This document shows positions 61,001 through 64,000 of a DNA stretch of 64,000 nucleotides, in pieces. Every line of letters begins with the position of its first letter. Position 1 is the first letter of the stretch. The stretch comes from DUZB01 sp963747555 (GTDB lineage Bacteria; Desulfobacterota; DSM-4660; Desulfatiglandales; Desulfatiglandaceae). The position numbers were made by a program, and so were the translations under genes. The notes below the pieces were generated by a model. That model ran no database searches, was not told the origin of the DNA, and saw nothing but the letters and a program-made list of their open reading frames with translations. Where the stretch lies: positions 186,001 to 250,000 of the forward strand of contig CAVVFZ010000034.1 in the NCBI GenBank assembly GCA_963747555.1, read 5' to 3'.

Positions 61001-62902
61001 TGTCATTTTTTCCCTTTTCCTTTCTTTCTTCACAACAATTTGAATTACAGCAAGAATAGCGAACAGAATAAACCCTAAATAGTTCAGCGCATCGCCTGCC
61101 CATATCATCAGAATGGCGCCTGCCCCGTACAGGATGGTTTCCACCCAGGAAAGGGAGGTAAGAAAAAATTTCTCCATACAGATTACGAAGGCTGTAATGG
61201 ACAGGACGGAGAATATGATCGTCTGGATCACCTCACCGGTGGGACCATTTAAGAGCAATGGATGATAGGCCATGATGACGGGAATGATGTACAGTCCCTT
61301 GGCCAGTTTCCAGGAAGTAAAGGCGGTCCGCATGGGACTGGAGCCGGCAATGCCTGATGCGGCAAAGGATTCCAGGGCAACGGGAGGCGTGACGTTCGCG
61401 TCCTGGCTGTACCAGAAGACAATCATGTGGGCCGTAAGGAGTGGTATGCCCAGATCCATGAGTCCGGGCCCGGCAAGGATGACCAGCACAATATAGGACG
61501 CGGTAACGGGCAACCCCATTCCAAGAAGCAGGGAGGTAAAGGCAACCAGGCCCAGGGCCAGCAGCGGGATACCGTGTGAAAGAGAAACCACAAGCGAAGA
61601 AAAACGGAGCCCGGTGCCGGTGAGATTGACCACCCCCACGATGATCCCCGCAGCCGCGCAGGCCACAGCTACTACCACGGCGTTTCGTGCACCCATTTCC
61701 AGGGTTTTCAATAGAGTTTTAAAAGATATGCGCGATCCCTTTCTCGTCAGTGCGGTACAGTAGACAGCAAGTATGGCGATGAACCCCGCCATCATCGGGC
61801 TGTAATTCATGATGAGTACGGTGATGAGAATCGCTACGGGGACAATGAAATGAATGCCGTTCTTCAAGGTTTTTCCGACCCTCGGCAGAAGCTCTTTCGG
61901 CAGTCCCCAGATTCCCAGTTTCTGGGCCTCAATGTGCACAAAGAGAATAACGGAAAAAAAGTAGAGAACCGCGGGAATAAAGGAAATTTTGACAATCTCA
62001 AGATAGGGAGTCTGGGTAAATTCAGCCATCAGGAAGGCGCCTGCCCCCATGATGGGAGGCATGAGCTGCCCCCCGGTGGAGGCCGCTGCTTCCACGGCCG
62101 CCGCTACATGGGGCTTGTATCCTATCTTTTTCATCATGGGGATGGTAAAGGAGCCTGTCGCCACCACATTGGCCACCGCGCTTCCGGCAACCGAGCCCAT
62201 GAATCCACTGGCAATTACCGCTGTTTTTGCCGGTCCTCCGGAAAATCGACCGGTAAGAGAATAGGCCATGTCGATAAAAAAAGTCCCGGCGCCCGTCTTG
62301 TCCAGAAATGCCCCGAACAGAATAAATATGAAGACGAACGTTGCCGCTACTCCGGTGGGGAGACCGAATATCCCTTCCGTGGTGAGAGAAAGCGTGGTGG
62401 CCATACGTTCGATGGAATATCCTTTATGAACCAGAATTTCCGGCATGTACGGTCCAAAATATCCGAACAGGAGAAATACAAAGGCAATGAGCGTCAGGTT
62501 CAGACCGATCACGCGACGTGTTGCTTCCAGGACCAGGACGATCAGGGTAATTCCGGAGGCGATATCCCACGGACTCCAGTCCCCCTGCCGGTCGAAGATG
62601 CCGTTCAGATCGATAAAGATATACGCCCCCACCACAATAGTCACGACAACAAGAAACAGGTCCACGCAAAGGGCCACATTCATGCGATCTCTTCGGGCCT
62701 TCTGATAAAGGGGTCTGGTCAGGAAAGCGATAACAAGGATGGAACTGAGAAAAACGGCCCTGTGCCTCATGGCGGTCATGGCTACGATTCCGGCAGTGTA
62801 CAGCTCAAACAGACTGAGGCCTATTCCGATGACGGCAACGGTTTTTAAAATTCCTTGCCCGATGATGGAAGCGGACCCTGCTGTCTCCATATTTTTTGTC
62901 AT
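58088..62902 (-). CDS. TRAP-type fused permease joined in frame to an M16C peptidase
   Basis: One open frame of 1604 residues. Residues 1-632 are a complete fused TRAP (TAXI-type, 4TM/12TM) permease with about sixteen helices and motifs such as GFMGSVAGSAVANVVATGSFTIPMM and GMGLPVTASYIVLVILAGP. Residues 633-1604 are a complete presequence-protease-like M16C peptidase starting MTNIHGFDLL, with the inverted zinc motif HILEH and a C-terminal M16 half. No stop separates them. Met633 (61006) follows a purine-rich GGAAAAGGG, so independent start there is possible. Start 62902 has GGAGG. No binding protein gene is in view. Confidence 0.85.
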   Translation of the reverse strand: MTKNMETAGSASIIGQGILKTVAVIGIGLSLFELYTAGIVAMTAMRHRAVFLSSILVIAFLTRPLYQKARRDRMNVALCVDLFLVVVTIVVGAYIFIDLNGIFDRQGDWSPWDIASGITLIVLVLEATRRVIGLNLTLIAFVFLLFGYFGPYMPEILVHKGYSIERMATTLSLTTEGIFGLPTGVAATFVFIFILFGAFLDKTGAGTFFIDMAYSLTGRFSGGPAKTAVIASGFMGSVAGSAVANVVATGSFTIPMMKKIGYKPHVAAAVEAAASTGGQLMPPIMGAGAFLMAEFTQTPYLEIVKISFIPAVLYFFSVILFVHIEAQKLGIWGLPKELLPRVGKTLKNGIHFIVPVAILITVLIMNYSPMMAGFIAILAVYCTALTRKGSRISFKTLLKTLEMGARNAVVVAVACAAAGIIVGVVNLTGTGLRFSSLVVSLSHGIPLLALGLVAFTSLLLGMGLPVTASYIVLVILAGPGLMDLGIPLLTAHMIVFWYSQDANVTPPVALESFAASGIAGSSPMRTAFTSWKLAKGLYIIPVIMAYHPLLLNGPTGEVIQTIIFSVLSITAFVICMEKFFLTSLSWVETILYGAGAILMIWAGDALNYLGFILFAILAVIQIVVKKERKREKMTNIHGFDLLQEQEIREIKAVAKLFRHCKTGAELLSLTTDDENKVFGITFRTPPSDSTGVAHILEHSVLCGSRKYPVKEPFVELLKGSLQTFLNAFTYPDKTCYPVASQNLQDFYNLIDVYLDAVFYPRITPAIFQQEGWHFELEKIDEPLSYKGVVYNEMKGAYSSPDSVLSEYSLQSLFPDNAYGFDSGGDPRDIPNLSYEQFHTFHEKYYHPSNARIYFYGDDDPDERLRLMNACLKDFEPLKMVSKIDLQPPFKEPRRLTRSFMAGEANLDDPKGMVTLNWLLSETNEIEMNFSLHILEYILLGMPGSPLRKALIESGLGEDLAGGGLGAELRQITFSTGLKGVRMKDVEEVETLILATLGDLARSGIDPKTRDAALNTIEFRLRENNTGSFPRGLLLMLRSLTTWLYDSNPLTLLAFEEPLQEIRNKALSEPFFFEKIIESRLLSNPHRTMVVLKPDASLQDREEANEKARLKKVQEAMKRDDLERVRENAGELKRSQQAPDSPEALAAIPMLSLSDLDTKNRVIPLTVSEAHESRLLLHDLFTNGIAYVDLGLDLHRLPFEYLPYIPLFGRALTEMGTEKEDFVALTQRISSTTGGIHAHPFSSNKKGSTESASWLFVSGKAMYSQAGELLNVFRDILLTVKLDNRERFRQMVMEEKARMEQKMIPSGHQMVNLRLKSHFSESHQASEQIGGISYLFFLRDLAKAVENDWPLVLATLQEIHRILLNRKTMLSNITVDQPGWTLLEPLLSDFLKTMPEASCAISHWPSDKIPVSEGLTIPSQVNYVGKGANIYHGSYGFHGSALVITRYLRNGWLWDHVRVQGGAYGAFCMLDRLSGVLNFISYRDPNLFKTVETFDRTAKFLQGISLSREELTKSIIGAIGDMDSYMLPDAKGFTSMVRYLIGQTEENRQQMRDEILATTENDFRAMAPALEEVRDNGIVKVLGSPAAMEEAEKERPGWLKTVKVI

Positions 62903-62972
62903 GAACGCCTCCTTGGATCGACAGGTAAAAGAAGCCGGCAGGGAAATAGCCTCCTTTGAGCCCTACCCCCTC

Positions 62973-64000
62973 TCAGTTTTCCAATACCTTATTCAACGTG
63001 TTTTTCAACGTTGCAAGAGAAAACGGCTTCTGCATGAAATCCTGTGCGCCCGCATTGAGAATCTCCTGAGCAGGACCATCCATTGAATACCCGCTGCACA
63101 CGATAACTTTAAGGCCCGGGCGGGCTTCCATAAGGAGAGGATATACCTTTCCCCCTCCCATATCGGGCAGTTTGATGTCCAGCAGGGCGAGGGCGATTTC
63201 TTGCCGGAGGGTCCTGGCCGTATGGATGGCATCTTTTCCAGTCTTTGCGACAATCACCTTATAGCCGAGTCTTTCCAGAAGCGTTTGGGTGATTTCGACG
63301 ACCATGGCTTCATCTTCAATGAGCAAGATGTTCCCAGCCCCCATTTCCGGTTCTTCCAATGGCGCTTTGGACTCTTCAGGAGTCGCTTCCATGGCAGGCA
63401 GATAGATCCGAACCAGCGTCCCGCTACCAGGTTTTGAGTCCACAAAGATCGATCCGCGATGATTCCGAATGATCCCGTAAACCGCGGCCATGCCCAGCCC
63501 CCTTCCCTGAAACTTCGTAGTAAAAAAAGGATCAAACAGTCTGCTCAGCGTTTCCCCATCCATCCCTTTTCCATGATCCTCAATCGTCAAGCTCACGTAA
63601 CTTCCTGGAGCAAACTCCCTGTGGTTCTTGACAAATTCTTTATCGACCCTGAGGCTTCTTGTGGTGATTTTTATTCGACCGTCCCCAAACGACGCTTCAT
63701 CGGCATTGGCAAGAATGGCCGAAAGAACCATTTGCATCTGTGCGGAATCCACTTTCACATGGGGGATGTTTTTCTGAAGGTCCAATTCTATGGTGGTGGA
63801 AGAAGCGATCGTTTGTTTTTGGATGGGAAGGATCTCTTTGATAAGCGTATTCAGAGAAACGGTTTTCGGCCTGTATTTCCCACCCTTTGCGTAAGCAAGC
63901 AACTGTTTGGTCAGGTTGGCCATTCGCAGAGCGGAGCTCTTCATCAAATCCAGTCGCTCATGGTTTTTTCCTTTTTCATCCATCTCCAGTTGAAGCAGTT
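62973..64000 (-). CDS. Hybrid histidine kinase with receiver domain, 5' part outside window
   Basis: The frame runs to the window edge, so the N-terminal sensory part is not seen. Visible are the end of the dimerisation helix (ALRMANLTKQLLAYAKGG), the ATPase domain (N box AILANADEA, G1 EDHGKGMDGETL, FDPFFTTK, G2 GRGLGMAAVYGIIRNHRG), a linker, and a C-terminal receiver (LLIEDEAMVVEI, phospho-aspartate in LLDIKLPDMGG, lysine in MQKPF). This order is that of a hybrid kinase or a kinase with an attached response module. It lies 70 bp before the TRAP-M16 gene and may control it. Confidence 0.9.
   Translation of the reverse strand, partial: LLQLEMDEKGKNHERLDLMKSSALRMANLTKQLLAYAKGGKYRPKTVSLNTLIKEILPIQKQTIASSTTIELDLQKNIPHVKVDSAQMQMVLSAILANADEASFGDGRIKITTRSLRVDKEFVKNHREFAPGSYVSLTIEDHGKGMDGETLSRLFDPFFTTKFQGRGLGMAAVYGIIRNHRGSIFVDSKPGSGTLVRIYLPAMEATPEESKAPLEEPEMGAGNILLIEDEAMVVEITQTLLERLGYKVIVAKTGKDAIHTARTLRQEIALALLDIKLPDMGGGKVYPLLMEARPGLKVIVCSGYSMDGPAQEILNAGAQDFMQKPFSLATLKNTLNKVLEN

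Noticed and set aside
61850..62848. A 332-codon plus-strand frame opposite the TRAP permease
   Set aside because: It is rich in charged, low-complexity sequence typical of the reverse complement of membrane helices and lies wholly inside a real gene.

Overview
The gene content points to an anaerobic, sulfate-reducing bacterium of the Desulfobacterota (old Deltaproteobacteria). The window holds the whole sulfite-reduction membrane complex dsrMKJOP, a tetraheme cytochrome c3, a periplasmic [NiFe] hydrogenase, a periplasmic selenocysteine formate dehydrogenase, the menaquinone-reducing Qrc complex and most of the futalosine route to menaquinone. I cannot name the species.

Layout. 1-5.6 kb: RsbRD-type partial gene, then dsrMKJOP (+). 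5.9-18.5 kb: ferredoxin (+), then on the minus strand cytochrome c3, hypC, a hydrogenase maturation protease, a very large RND/cyclic-nucleotide/degenerate-GGDEF fusion, hynAB and fdhAB-fdhE. 18.8-22.9 kb: a partner-switching pair (STAS antagonist and anti-sigma kinase), the wreck of its PP2C phosphatase, an amidohydrolase, an enoyl-CoA hydratase and an RNA m5U methyltransferase. 22.9-23.5 kb: a strong promoter, an elaborately folded RNA with a terminator, and rpsU. 23.7-29.3 kb: qrcABCD plus a 52-residue membrane ORF. 29.5-39.1 kb: a lone gspF, then a TRAP transporter with four acyl-CoA/ketone-body type enzymes. 39.1-46.0 kb (minus): two glycosyltransferases, a ClC channel, a small hidden selenoprotein, a LysR regulator and an MBL-fold hydrolase. 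46.1-54.2 kb: TetR, mqnB, a frameshifted mqnD, and on the minus strand ubiA, ubiD, mqnX, mqnC, mqnE. 54.2-58 kb: an ABC importer interrupted by a palindromic element, then thiD. 58-64 kb (minus): a TRAP permease fused in frame to an M16C peptidase, and a hybrid histidine kinase cut by the window edge.

How it fits together (inference from known families): hydrogenase and formate dehydrogenase oxidise H2 and formate in the periplasm and pass electrons to cytochrome c3. Qrc moves them into menaquinone, made by the Mqn enzymes, and DsrMKJOP draws electrons from the quinone/cytochrome pool towards sulfite reduction.

The most interesting item is at 44129-44416. An in-frame UGA followed by a SECIS-like hairpin splits a 95-residue TusA-like protein, so that selenocysteine falls exactly where TusA has its catalytic cysteine. 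It is co-transcribed with a LysR regulator. Other points of note: the structured leader/ncRNA before rpsU, the TRAP-M16 fusion, the RND-cNMP-GGDEF fusion, the 4-bp duplication that breaks mqnD, and the deleted RsbU-like phosphatase.
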